Source: CAYQMF01 sp964418595 (GTDB taxonomy: Bacteria > Planctomycetota > UBA1135 > UBA2386). From it: a DNA stretch of 15,421 nucleotides. Below, one piece after another: positions 7,393 to 15,366 of this stretch (position 1 is the first letter of the stretch; each line of letters starts with the position of its first letter). A model generated the notes under the pieces. It was not told the DNA's origin and did no database searches. It saw nothing but the letters and a program-made list of their open reading frames with translations. The stretch is taken from contig CAYQMF010000141.1 of the NCBI GenBank assembly GCA_964418595.1, positions 1 through 15,421 on the forward strand, written 5' to 3'. The position numbers and the translations under genes are program-made.

Positions 7393-7793
7393 GGTGCGGA
7401 GCAAGGAGTGAGCCGCGAGGGGGGCACCTCACGTCGAACCTGGAAGCGGGCAGTGGCAGTGGCCAGGCTCTGAGGCGCCTTGCGTGACCTCGCCTTGCGG
7501 GAGGCCAGCCCCGCGGAGTTCGCCACCGGGAGAGAGCCGGCGACCTCGACGAGAACAGCGAGCAGTCACTGCCGTACGCGACTCGAGGCGCGGTTCACAC
7601 CGAAACCCGTCGTCGTGTTTGTCCCCTCTACGGGCCGGTCGCAGCGTGCGGCTCGTGCGTTTCTGCGAGGTTCGCCATGCGATCGCGGTTTCCGCGCCGG
7701 CTTGCGTCCGGAAGTAAGGCGCCAGTTCCCGGATGCAGCCTCGCAACGACCTGAGAAGCAGCCGAAGATGAGCGCCGGCCGAAAGCGCCGACG
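7393..7793. other. Divergent intergenic region, 401 bp, no recognised element
   Basis: It lies between two genes transcribed away from each other and so must carry promoters for both, but I find no convincing -35/-10 pair on either strand and no good Shine-Dalgarno near either start. No tRNA-like fold, inverted repeat pair or convincing small gene was found. Open frames here have arginine/proline-rich, low-quality translations. It contains the 8-bp palindrome GCGATCGC (7679-7686) and a short GCAGTG direct repeat (about 7450-7461). Confidence 0.5.
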
Positions 7794-8930
7794 ATGCCCA
7801 TGCACCTCACTCCTCTCGTCCTCGCAACTCTCGCGCTCACGCTTCCGATCCCCGCCCAGAACATGGGGCTGCGGCTCAGCAACGGCGTCGACGCCTATCT
7901 CGACGTTCCGCACGACCCGAGCATCGTTCCGCGCAGCGGCATCACGATCGAAGCGTGGGTCACGTACGACGAAACGACGCTCGGCACCGGCTACCGCTGG
8001 CCGACCATCGTGCGGCAGAACCCCAACCCGGGCTCGGAGGTCTACATGCTGCGCGTCAACGCCGGCAACGCGCGCAGCAACTCGCTCGGCTGGTCGGTGC
8101 TCACCGCGGGTGGGCGCTACTCGACGAGCTGGACCTTCGCCGCCGGGCAGTTCCTCGCTTGGACCCACATCGCAGCGACGTACGACGGCAGCGCGGTGCG
8201 GCTGTTCGTGAACGGCACGCAGGTCGCGAGCACCAACGCCCCGGGCGGCGCGATCGTCAACACCGTCACTCCGCTGCGCATCGGTAACGGTGACCTCTCC
8301 GCCCCCGGCATCGAGGAGTGGAACGGCGACATCGACGAGGTCCGCCTCTGGCCCTTCGCGCGCACCGCCGCCGAGATCCAGGCGACCATGAACTACGAAC
8401 TCGCACTCGTGCCGGGTGAGGTGAGCACCTGGAACCTCAACGGCTCCGGCGCCGACTCGTCGTGGACCAACGCGGCCGCGCCGGTGAACGCGCCGCTCTT
8501 CGCCGCCAACTCGCTCACGATCACGCCGCTCGGCACGTTCGGCGCCACCGCCTTCGGCACCGCCACCGCCGGCTGCCAGGGCACGCCGCGGATGGTGATG
8601 GGCACGTTCGGCAAGGTCGGCAGCCAGGCCTTCGCGCTCGGCACGATCCGCTCGACGTCCACCGGCAGCGGTGTGTTCTGGCTGGGCACGCGCAACCTGA
8701 ACTCGCCGGTCAACATCCTCGGCGTCGACCTCTGGGTCGATCCGTCGCAGCCCAACGTGCTGACCCCGATCCCGGGCGGGCCGCTCGGCTTTTCGCGCAT
8801 CCCGCTGCCGATCCCGAACATCCGCTTCCTCAGCACCCAGTCGTTCGTGGTGCAGACGGTGTGGGCCGAACCCGGCTGCTCCGTGCCGCTGTTCTCGAGC
8901 AATCCGCTGCAGTTCAACATCGCGTTGTGA
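7794..8930 (+). CDS. Exported LamG/concanavalin A-like fold protein with planctomycete-type C-terminal module
   Basis: 378 residues. ATG at 7794, with a second in-frame ATG at 7800; neither has a clear ribosome binding site. Residues 1-22 are a signal peptide (LVLATLALTLPIPAQ). Residues about 25-205 match the LamG-type jelly roll (Laminin_G_3 kind): ITIEAWVTYDE (50-60), WTHIAATYDGSAVRLFVNGTQV (123-144), LRIGNG (161-166) and GDIDEVRLWPFARTAAEI (178-195). These are the hallmark strands of this carbohydrate- or protein-binding fold. From about 245 comes a different beta-rich module with GCQGTPRMVMG, IPLPIPNIRF, FVVQTVWAEPG and a final SSNPLQFNIAL, similar in pattern to the ends of two other exported proteins here. 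It probably acts outside the cell as a binding protein; the ligand is unknown. recQ follows 33 nt later on the same strand and may be cotranscribed. Confidence 0.88.
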   Translation: MPMHLTPLVLATLALTLPIPAQNMGLRLSNGVDAYLDVPHDPSIVPRSGITIEAWVTYDETTLGTGYRWPTIVRQNPNPGSEVYMLRVNAGNARSNSLGWSVLTAGGRYSTSWTFAAGQFLAWTHIAATYDGSAVRLFVNGTQVASTNAPGGAIVNTVTPLRIGNGDLSAPGIEEWNGDIDEVRLWPFARTAAEIQATMNYELALVPGEVSTWNLNGSGADSSWTNAAAPVNAPLFAANSLTITPLGTFGATAFGTATAGCQGTPRMVMGTFGKVGSQAFALGTIRSTSTGSGVFWLGTRNLNSPVNILGVDLWVDPSQPNVLTPIPGGPLGFSRIPLPIPNIRFLSTQSFVVQTVWAEPGCSVPLFSSNPLQFNIAL

Positions 8931-8963
8931 GCCGCGAAGGCCGCTGACCCTACGCTGCCGCGC

Positions 8964-11099
8964 GTGGACGCCGACGGTCACGCCCCGGGACTCGATTCCC
9001 AAGCCCCATCGCCCCTGCGGCGCGCGGTGGACCTGCTGCGGGCGCGCTTCGGGCACGCGGGCTTCCGCGAGGGCCAGGGCGAGGCCATCGCGGCCTGCCT
9101 CGCCGGCGAGGACGTGCTGGTCGTGATGCCGACGGGCGCCGGCAAGTCGCTCTGCTACCAGCTCCCCGCCCTCTGCGACAACGGCTACTCGCTCGTCGTC
9201 AGCCCGCTCATCGCGCTGATGAAGGACCAGGTCGACGCGATGGCGGCGCGCGGCATCGCCGCGGCCACGGTGCACTCCGGGTCTCCCGCCGGCGACCGAC
9301 GCGCCGTCGCCGCCGGCCTCGCCGACGGCAGCCTGCGCATCCTGCTGGTCGCGCCGGAGCGCTTCCGCAGCGCGCGCTTCCTCGCCTACGTGCAGCGCTT
9401 CCCGCCGGCGCGCTTCGTGGTCGACGAAGCGCACTGCATCAGCCAGTGGGGCCACGACTTCCGGCCCGACTACCGCCGCCTGCGCGGCGTGCTCGAGGCG
9501 CTCGGCAACCCGCCGGTCACGGCGCTCACCGCCACCGCGACGCCCGACGTGCGGGAAGACATCGCGCGGCAGCTCGGCCTGCGCAACCCGCGCTCCGTGC
9601 TCACCGGCTTCGATCGACCGAACCTCGCCTTCGAGGTGGTCGCGGCACCGACGCGCGCCGACAAGCTCCGGCTCACGACGCAGCTCGTCGCCGACACGGC
9701 CGGGGGCACGCGCATCGTGTACGTCGCCAGTCGCCGCTCGGCCGAGGCGGTCGCCGACCATCTGCGCGAGGCGGGCCTTCCCGTCGCCGTGTACCACGCG
9801 GGTCTCGGCGACAGCACGCGCACCGAGGTGCAGGACCGGTTCATGGCCGCGACCGACACGGTGCTCGTCGCCACGAACGCCTTCGGCATGGGCGTCGACA
9901 AGCGCGACATCCGCCTCGTCCTGCACTTCGACCTGCCGGGGTCGCTGGAGGCCTACTACCAGGAGGCGGGTCGCGCCGGCCGAGACGGTCTGCCGGCGCG
10001 CTGCGTGTTGTTGCGGCACGGCGGCGACGAGCGCCTGCAGCGCTTCTTCATCGACCAGGCCAACCCCTCGCCCGCGCGCCTGCAGAGCCTGTGGGTCGCG
10101 CTGCGGCGCAGCCGCGAGCCGCAGATCGTCGACGACCTGCGCGGGATCTTCGCCGGCAGCGGCGACGGCGAACTCGACACCGCCCTGCGCATGCTGCAGG
10201 GCAACGGCGCCGTCGAGGTGAACGACGACGCAGTCACCGTCCTCGACCCGACCCCGGCGCGCGTGCCCCTCGACCTCGCGGCGCTGGCCGAGAAGCGCCG
10301 CCGCGACGAGGTCCGCCTCGACCAGATGCTCGGCTACGCGCGCCTCCAGCGCGGCTGTCGGTTCGACGAGCTGCGCGCCTACTTCCTCGGCGAACCGGGG
10401 CACGCCTGCGGAGCCTGCGACCTGTGCACGACCGACCACGCCGCGCAGCCGACGGACGCCGCAGAGTGGAAGGTCGTGCGCCACGCGCTGCGCACGGTGG
10501 GCGCGCTCGACTTCCGCTTCGGGCTCGGCCGGGTCCTGCAGGTCCTGCTGGGCAGCGAGACCGACGAGGTCACCCAGCGCGGGCTCCACGACCTCGACAC
10601 CTTCGGGATCTTCGCGGGATGCGCGGAGCGCTCCGTGCGCGAGCTCCTGCAGTTCCTCGAGGGCTGCCAGCTCCTCGAGCGGCGGCCGTTCCGCCGCCGC
10701 GACGGCACGGAGGGCGGCTCCGTCGTCGGACTGTCGGCCGCCGGGCGCGACGCGCTCCGTCGCGAAGCGCCGCTCGACCTGCCGCCGGTGCCGATCCCGA
10801 GCGCGGGGACGCCGCGCGCGCGCAAGCGCACGCGCGGCGAGGCCGCGCGATCCTCACGCGAGGCCGGACCGAGCGCCCCCCTGGAGGCCGCGGCAAGCGC
10901 GCGCGCCGACACGCTGCGCCGCCTGCGCCTCGAACTCGCCGCCGGCAAGCCGGCCTACACCGTGTTCTCGAACGCCGTGCTCGAAGAACTCGCGCGCCGT
11001 CGCCCGCGCAACCGCAACGCCTTCCTCGCCATCAAGGGCCTCGGCACCGCCAAGTGGGAGCGCTTCGGCGAAGTGGTCGTCGCGGCACTCCGGGAGTGA
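8964..11099 (+). CDS. recQ: ATP-dependent DNA helicase RecQ
   Basis: 711 residues from GTG at 8964; a GTG at codon 22 is an alternative start and no Shine-Dalgarno decides. RecQ is a 3'-5' superfamily 2 helicase of recombinational repair, acting on nucleoid DNA. All motifs are present in order: motif 0 FREGQ (34-38), Walker A MPTGAGKS (55-62), Ia SPLIALMKDQV (80-90), DEAH (154-157) with the RecQ-specific QWGHDFRPDY loop (161-170), TATATP (189-194), VYVASRRSAE (252-261), ATNAFGMGVDKRDI (303-316) and arginine-finger motif YYQEAGRAGRDG (331-342). Zinc-binding cysteines are C465, C482, C485, C488, with the same 17-3-3 spacing as E. coli RecQ. A winged-helix RQC region (about 500-600), a basic linker, and an HRDC domain (about 645-711, ending KGLGTAKWERFGEVV) follow. 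An extra segment of about 75 residues lies between motif VI and the zinc site compared with E. coli. Confidence 0.97.
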   Translation: MDADGHAPGLDSQAPSPLRRAVDLLRARFGHAGFREGQGEAIAACLAGEDVLVVMPTGAGKSLCYQLPALCDNGYSLVVSPLIALMKDQVDAMAARGIAAATVHSGSPAGDRRAVAAGLADGSLRILLVAPERFRSARFLAYVQRFPPARFVVDEAHCISQWGHDFRPDYRRLRGVLEALGNPPVTALTATATPDVREDIARQLGLRNPRSVLTGFDRPNLAFEVVAAPTRADKLRLTTQLVADTAGGTRIVYVASRRSAEAVADHLREAGLPVAVYHAGLGDSTRTEVQDRFMAATDTVLVATNAFGMGVDKRDIRLVLHFDLPGSLEAYYQEAGRAGRDGLPARCVLLRHGGDERLQRFFIDQANPSPARLQSLWVALRRSREPQIVDDLRGIFAGSGDGELDTALRMLQGNGAVEVNDDAVTVLDPTPARVPLDLAALAEKRRRDEVRLDQMLGYARLQRGCRFDELRAYFLGEPGHACGACDLCTTDHAAQPTDAAEWKVVRHALRTVGALDFRFGLGRVLQVLLGSETDEVTQRGLHDLDTFGIFAGCAERSVRELLQFLEGCQLLERRPFRRRDGTEGGSVVGLSAAGRDALRREAPLDLPPVPIPSAGTPRARKRTRGEAARSSREAGPSAPLEAAASARADTLRRLRLELAAGKPAYTVFSNAVLEELARRRPRNRNAFLAIKGLGTAKWERFGEVVVAALRE

Positions 11100-11126
11100 G
11101 CGCCCCCAAGCGAGAGAACTGGGCGA

Positions 11127-11159
11127 CGCCAACGGCCGTCGGCGAACCCACGGCGCCGT
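11127..11159. terminator. GC-rich palindromes in the convergent gap after recQ
   Basis: The 81-bp gap between the converging recQ and the propeller gene has ACGGCCGT (11132-11139), flanked by CGCC/GGCG (11127-11130, 11141-11144), and the perfect palindrome ACGGCGCCGT (11150-11159). There are no T-runs, so termination is only suggested by position. Confidence 0.25.
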
Positions 11160-11180
11160 CCCGTCCCTCGCCGGCCCGTC

Positions 11181-12680
11181 CTACCGCACGATCCGCGTGT
11201 CGAGCCAGTTGGTGAGCCGCGGCGCCAGGGGTTGCGACGCACTCACGACTGCGGCCTGCGCCCAGATGCGCCGGCCGATGAGCCAGGGCGTCGTCGGCAC
11301 CGGGATGGACAGCGTGTGTGACCAGGCTGTCATCGGCACCGCCGGCAATGCGACGAGGGACGCGGGGTCGAGGCCGAGCGTGCCGAGCGACCCGAGGTCG
11401 GTCGCGACGTGCCCGCCGGCGAGCACGGGAACAACGAAGTCCTGCGGGCGGGCCCAGAGGGTCATGCGCCAGGTGCCGCCGGAGGGGACGGTGGCCTCCG
11501 TGAGGACGTGGCGGGTGGTGTTGAGGAAGACCCCGAACGAGTTGCTGAGGTAGTAGTTGTTGGCGCGGACGACGACGTCGAGGTCGCCGTCCTGATCCAT
11601 GTCGCGGACGAACATGTTCGCGGCGCTGATGCCGGCGAAGAGCTGCGCGATGCCGCCGGGCACCTGCACGAAGCCCCGCCCACCCTGGTTGAGGTGGAGC
11701 TCCATGTGCGCGGGCGGCCCGACGAAGGAGGTGATCACGAGGTCGGGCCAGCCGTCGCCGTCGATGTCCCCCGCCACGACCTCGAACGCGCGCAGGATGG
11801 TCGCGACCGAACTCGTGGCGTCGAAGAACTGACCGCCGCCCATGTTGATCCAGTACTCGGACGCAGCGTCGGGGTTGCCGAACACGATGTCGGGGAGCCC
11901 GTCGCCAGTGAAGTCGGCGACCGCGGCCGACGAATGGGTCTGGAGCGTCGAGGCCAACGGCTGGTACGTGAAGCGTCCGCCACCCTGGTTGAGGAGGATC
12001 GCGTTGTTCTCGCGGCGCCCGACGCCGTAGCCCTGGGCGAGCACGAAGTCGACGTCGCCGTCACGGTCGAGATCCACGGGCTGGATGTCGGCGACGGTCG
12101 CGCTCCACAGCGGCAGGTGCGTGGCGGAGATGTCGACGAAACGGCCGGTGCCGTCGTTGCGCCAGAGCTGGCTCTGGTAGTTGGTCACCGCTCCGATGAG
12201 CAGGTCGTCGAAGCCGTCGCCATCGACGTCGGCCGCGGCGACGCGCCAGGCGGAGACGGGACTGCCCGGGAAGCGGGTGTTCGCGGGGGCGAGGGTGAAG
12301 TCGGCGTTGCCGTCGTTGAGGAGGAGGATGGGTTCACGGCCGTTGGCGACCGCGATCACGTCGAGGTCGCCGTCGCGTTCGACATCGAGGACCGTAAGTC
12401 CGAGCCAGATGGCTTGGGGAACGATCTGGACCTGGAACGGGCAAATGCCGTTACCGCCGTTGCGGAAGACCTGGAAGAACCCCGAGTTGACCAGCACGGC
12501 GTCATCACCCGGCACCCGATCGAACGGCGCGACTTTGAACGTGTCTTGCGTCTCCGACACGGTGTCGGCGCTGTAGCGGACGTGGGCGGTCAGTAATGGC
12601 GTGGTCGCCTGCCCGGTCGTCGTCTCGGGAAGTGCACTGAGCACCGAGACAATCAGCGCCAGAGGAATGCCCGACCTCAT
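11181..12680 (-). CDS. Exported FG-GAP/VCBS-repeat beta-propeller protein
   Basis: 499 residues from ATG at 12680, which lies 2 nt after the TAG of the upstream gene (TAG-CC-ATG). The frame stays open further upstream but that part is antisense-like shadow sequence. Residues 1-24 are a signal peptide (IPLALIVSVLSALP). Six calcium-binding-type FG-GAP motifs recur at a regular ~52-residue period: ERDGDLD (101-107), DVDGDGFDD (151-159), DLDRDGDVD (203-211), DFTGDGLPD (256-264), DIDGDGWPD (305-313) and DMDQDGDLD (360-368). A degenerate one at about 54-60 (DRVPGDD) would make seven blades. Residues about 388-499 form the planctomycete-type C-terminal module (LGTLGLDPASLVALP, IPVPTTPWLIGRRIWAQAAVV, LTNWLDTRIVR). 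Such propellers are extracellular adhesion or ligand-binding scaffolds; its partner is unknown. Expression probably depends on translation of the beta-helix gene upstream. Confidence 0.92.
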   Translation of the reverse strand: MRSGIPLALIVSVLSALPETTTGQATTPLLTAHVRYSADTVSETQDTFKVAPFDRVPGDDAVLVNSGFFQVFRNGGNGICPFQVQIVPQAIWLGLTVLDVERDGDLDVIAVANGREPILLLNDGNADFTLAPANTRFPGSPVSAWRVAAADVDGDGFDDLLIGAVTNYQSQLWRNDGTGRFVDISATHLPLWSATVADIQPVDLDRDGDVDFVLAQGYGVGRRENNAILLNQGGGRFTYQPLASTLQTHSSAAVADFTGDGLPDIVFGNPDAASEYWINMGGGQFFDATSSVATILRAFEVVAGDIDGDGWPDLVITSFVGPPAHMELHLNQGGRGFVQVPGGIAQLFAGISAANMFVRDMDQDGDLDVVVRANNYYLSNSFGVFLNTTRHVLTEATVPSGGTWRMTLWARPQDFVVPVLAGGHVATDLGSLGTLGLDPASLVALPAVPMTAWSHTLSIPVPTTPWLIGRRIWAQAAVVSASQPLAPRLTNWLDTRIVR

Positions 12681-12682
12681 GG

Positions 12683-15282
12683 CTACTGGCGCCTTCTCAA
12701 CAGTTCCTGGACCGAACGCCCGTGCCGGAGGGCCGACTCCGGTGACATCCCGTCGCCGGCACCGACGGCTTCGATAGGCGGAACGCCGTCGACGCTGAGG
12801 AGGGTCTGCATGTTTCTGAAGGCCCCGGCCGTGTGCCCCTGGAAGTTGAAGCGCCGCCCGCGGAGGCCGGGTGCGACCGGCACGAGGTCGGGACAGTTCG
12901 CTCCTGCATCCCCGAGGCCACGCGCGTCGACATTGTAGATCGTCCCGGCGCCCGCTCGGCAGGGCGTGACGGGCGTGAAGAGCGGCAGCACCGTGTATGG
13001 CAGGCTGAGGTACCACAGCCCGGTCCCGGTCGGGAAGAGGCCCGTCATCGGTGGGTTGATCGTGCCGCTGATCACCGCAGTTCGCGGCATGTTGAACGGT
13101 GTGGCGGCGCCGACGATGTTGCTGCTTCCATGCACCGGCCAGAGCGCCACGTTCCAGTTGTCGTAGAGGGTCGCGTTGTCGTGTTGGAAGGCTGGCCCTT
13201 GATCGGGGGCGTCATGCCACCACCAAGGATTGGCCGCGTAGATGTCCGGCACCTCTCCTGGAAAAGGCTGGAACCCCAACGGCCACATCGGGTGCGGATC
13301 CGGAAGGAGGTGCGGCGAGAAGTCGCAGAGCAGGTTCCGCATGAAGAGCGGCTTGAGGAAGGAGTTGCGAAGGAACGCTCGCCGCGAGTTCGGCACCCCC
13401 GCGGTGTAGTTCGTCCCCGACGCCCCGTCCGGCGCCGCCTGCACGTGGTTCCACCACGCGTACGTCGGTCCGTCGACGGTGATGTGCCACGGCCGGTCCC
13501 ACACGCGCGTCGTGTCCGCGACGTTGACGAAGAACAGTCGCCGATGGTCGGTCACCGCCGGTGCGTTCGGCACGAACGACGACAGGATGCGCGTGCCGTT
13601 GATGAAGCCCGCGATGATCATCTCGTCCATCTCGTCGGCGCCGAGGTCGATGGGTGTGTCGCCGAGGTTCGGGTTGCCCGTGAACGGGAAGTCCGAGCGG
13701 ATGACTACGCGCGGGTTGCCGAAGCCCTCGGCGTCGAGATCCCACGGGTGGAAGACGGCGAACATCTCCGGACGCGGACCCGGCGCGCTCTCGACGACAC
13801 ACAGCGGACTGAAGCTGACCGCGGCCATCCGGATCCCACCGATGCCACTCGCGTGCCCGTTGTGGGTGCCCATGTAGATGCCTCGGTTGACGAGAGGGTT
13901 GAGCCCGGCCGGGAAGGGCGGCGGAGGAGCTGCGTTCTGACTGACGCTCGGAGCGAGGCGGTAGTCGTGCGCCGAGTACTCGGCGGTACCCGCGAGGCCC
14001 GCATTGCGAAGGAGATCGTTCAGGAAGAGCGTCCCGCGGACGCCGGTCGCGACCCCGGTGTAGGGCGTGATGTCGACGCGAGGGGCGGGGTAGGGCGGCA
14101 GGAACGGGCCGGGAAGCGCTGGCGCCGGCCAGTTCGGGAGTGCCGCGGCCGAGTTCTCGCGCCCTGCCTCCCACGCACAGAACGAGATGGGTGGCGTGAT
14201 CGTCGTGTAGTTGGTGCTGCCGCCGATCTTGATCCCGTCGACGGTGATGTAGTCGGGGTGGATCCCCACGAAGGGCGTGGTGGCCGCGGGCAGCACGTCC
14301 GGCCGCCACGAGTCGAAGATGTTGTTGAGGAGGATCGGCGTCGCCCAGCCCTCGTTCGGCTCGAGGAATCCTCGGCTCCCGTTCCACAGGCCGATCCAGT
14401 TGCGAGCGAACGTGTTCCCGATGACGAACGGGAAGTTCTTGAGTGCCTCGCTGGGCGGATTGTCGATGGCCAGTCCGACGTGGTTGTCGACGAGGAAGCA
14501 GTTGCTGATGGTGACGCCGATCTGCGTGCCGCGTTGCTGCGACTGGATGGGCTGCGAGCTGATGTAGATGCCAGCGCCCGCGGCGCTAGACGCTACGTAC
14601 GAGGCGCCGGAGCGCGCTCCGCGGATCGTCAGCGAGTCGATGATGGACTCGCGGTGTGACAACTGGCTGAGCTGGTCGGCCTGCACGATGATCACCGCGG
14701 TCTCCGTCCCCCGCGCGTCCATGATCGTGTCGAGAGCCGACGTCCCCTGGAGAGACCAGTACCACCGCAGGGTGAAGGGCCAGTTCTCGCCGTTGAACGG
14801 CAGTCCAGAGCGCGGGTCGATGTTGCTCGGGATCCCGGGTACGAACAGCGGGCCGTAGACGCCAGGCAGGCAGTGGATCACGGCGAGAGCCGACTCGCCC
14901 TGGAGGTAGTTGTCCAGAGCGTTGAGGTATGCCGCCACGCCGCTGGTACCGGTCAGGGTCTTGAACGCGTAGGGCGCGTGCCGGACCGTCCCCTGCGGCA
15001 CGTCGTTGGGGAACTGCGTGGGGCCGGCGTCGGCGTGCTGCGAGAACGGGGCCGGCTGCGGCGTGTTGAGGTCGACGTCGGGGTTGTTCGCCGTCGCCTG
15101 CGCGTTGTCACCGAAGGTCGGATCGACGTAGACGTGGAGCACCTTCGAGTAGGTTTGAGCTACCAGACACGGCGAAACCGTGGAGATCAGCGCAAGCAGC
15201 GCCGGGATCGTGCGCGCTCTCCTCTCCTCTCCTCTCCTCTCCTCTCCTCTCCTGACTCTCTCCGGAACATGCGAGTGACCAT
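12683..15282 (-). CDS. Exported right-handed parallel beta-helix protein, apparently phase-OFF at an (AGGAG)n tract
   Basis: The open frame continues from the TAG at 12683 up to a GTG at 15382, but the likely start is ATG at 15282, in another frame, behind AAGGAG (15294-15289) with a 6-base spacer. The frames are separated by the repeat tract at 15217-15253. Just after the tract the long frame encodes an ideal signal peptide (basic RRART, then IPALLALISTVSPCLVA, cleavage near AQTYS), and then VLHVYVDPTFGDN, APYAFKTL and a CLPGVYG element, as at the N-terminus of DUF1565-like pectin-lyase-fold proteins. Beta-helix rungs lie roughly at 14755-14305 (IIDSLTIRGA, GIYISS, VTISNCFLVDNHVGLAI, VIGNTFARNWIGLWN, ILLNNIF). 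An IDLGADEMDE motif appears near 13630-13655. About 840 residues when in frame. No catalytic residues are identifiable; adhesion or polysaccharide binding/cleavage are possible. First gene of an operon with the propeller protein. Confidence 0.82.
15217..15253 (-). repeat. Pentanucleotide repeat (AGGAG)7.4, candidate phase-variation tract
   Basis: On the minus strand AGGAG is repeated seven times without interruption plus AG (37 bp). It lies 29 bases after the ATG at 15282 and immediately before the signal-peptide codons. Five is not a multiple of three, so each gain or loss of a unit changes frame. As sequenced, translation from the ATG ends after 31 codons at TGA (15189-15187). With one unit fewer, or two more, it enters the signal peptide and the full gene. 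Confidence 0.93.
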
Positions 15283-15288
15283 GGTCTT

Positions 15289-15294
15289 CTCCTT
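15289..15294 (-). promoter_or_regulatory. Shine-Dalgarno AAGGAG for ATG 15282
   Basis: AAGGAG followed by AAGACC and then ATG on the minus strand: near-consensus sequence and spacing. It is the best initiation signal in the leader, and neither in-frame alternative (TTG 15319, GTG 15382) has anything comparable. This is the main evidence that the true start is out of frame with the body of the gene. Confidence 0.7.
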
Positions 15295-15337
15295 CGGGTT
15301 GAAGTGTCCGGGCCGCCAACTGCGACCCGAGGCGAGG

Positions 15338-15366
15338 ATGCTGTGCGGGGAAAGGCGCGGCGTCAA
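15338..15366 (-). promoter_or_regulatory. Weak candidate promoter for the beta-helix/propeller operon
   Basis: On the minus strand TTGACG (15366-15361), a 17-base spacer and CAGCAT (15343-15338) have the right geometry and would give a leader of about 50 nt before ATG 15282. The -10 match is poor. The odd palindrome GGGGACTCCCC (15370-15380) lies three bases upstream of the -35 and could be an operator. Confidence 0.3.

Noticed and set aside
4064..7432. 1122-residue open frame on the minus strand
   Set aside because: It is another frame of the same strand as the real genes, Arg/Pro/Ala-rich with low-complexity translation, and runs through two real genes and the repeats between them.
4324..7473. 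1049-residue open frame on the + strand opposite the large exported protein
   Set aside because: Composition is dominated by Arg, Ala, Val, His and Glu as expected for the antisense of a GC-rich gene; no start signal or domain, while the minus strand has a signal peptide and sensible protein.
7480..8211. 243-residue open frame entering the LamG-fold gene from the intergenic region
   Set aside because: Translation is Ser/Arg/Pro-rich low complexity and conflicts with the signal peptide and LamG strands in the true frame.
7566..10589. 1007-residue open frame antisense to the LamG-fold gene and recQ
   Set aside because: It lies opposite an unmistakable RecQ; its length only reflects high GC and scarcity of stop codons.
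12681..13016. N-terminal extension of the propeller protein to 13016
   Set aside because: It overlaps the beta-helix gene in another frame, and the ATG at 12680 starts exactly at a signal peptide, 2 nt after the upstream stop.
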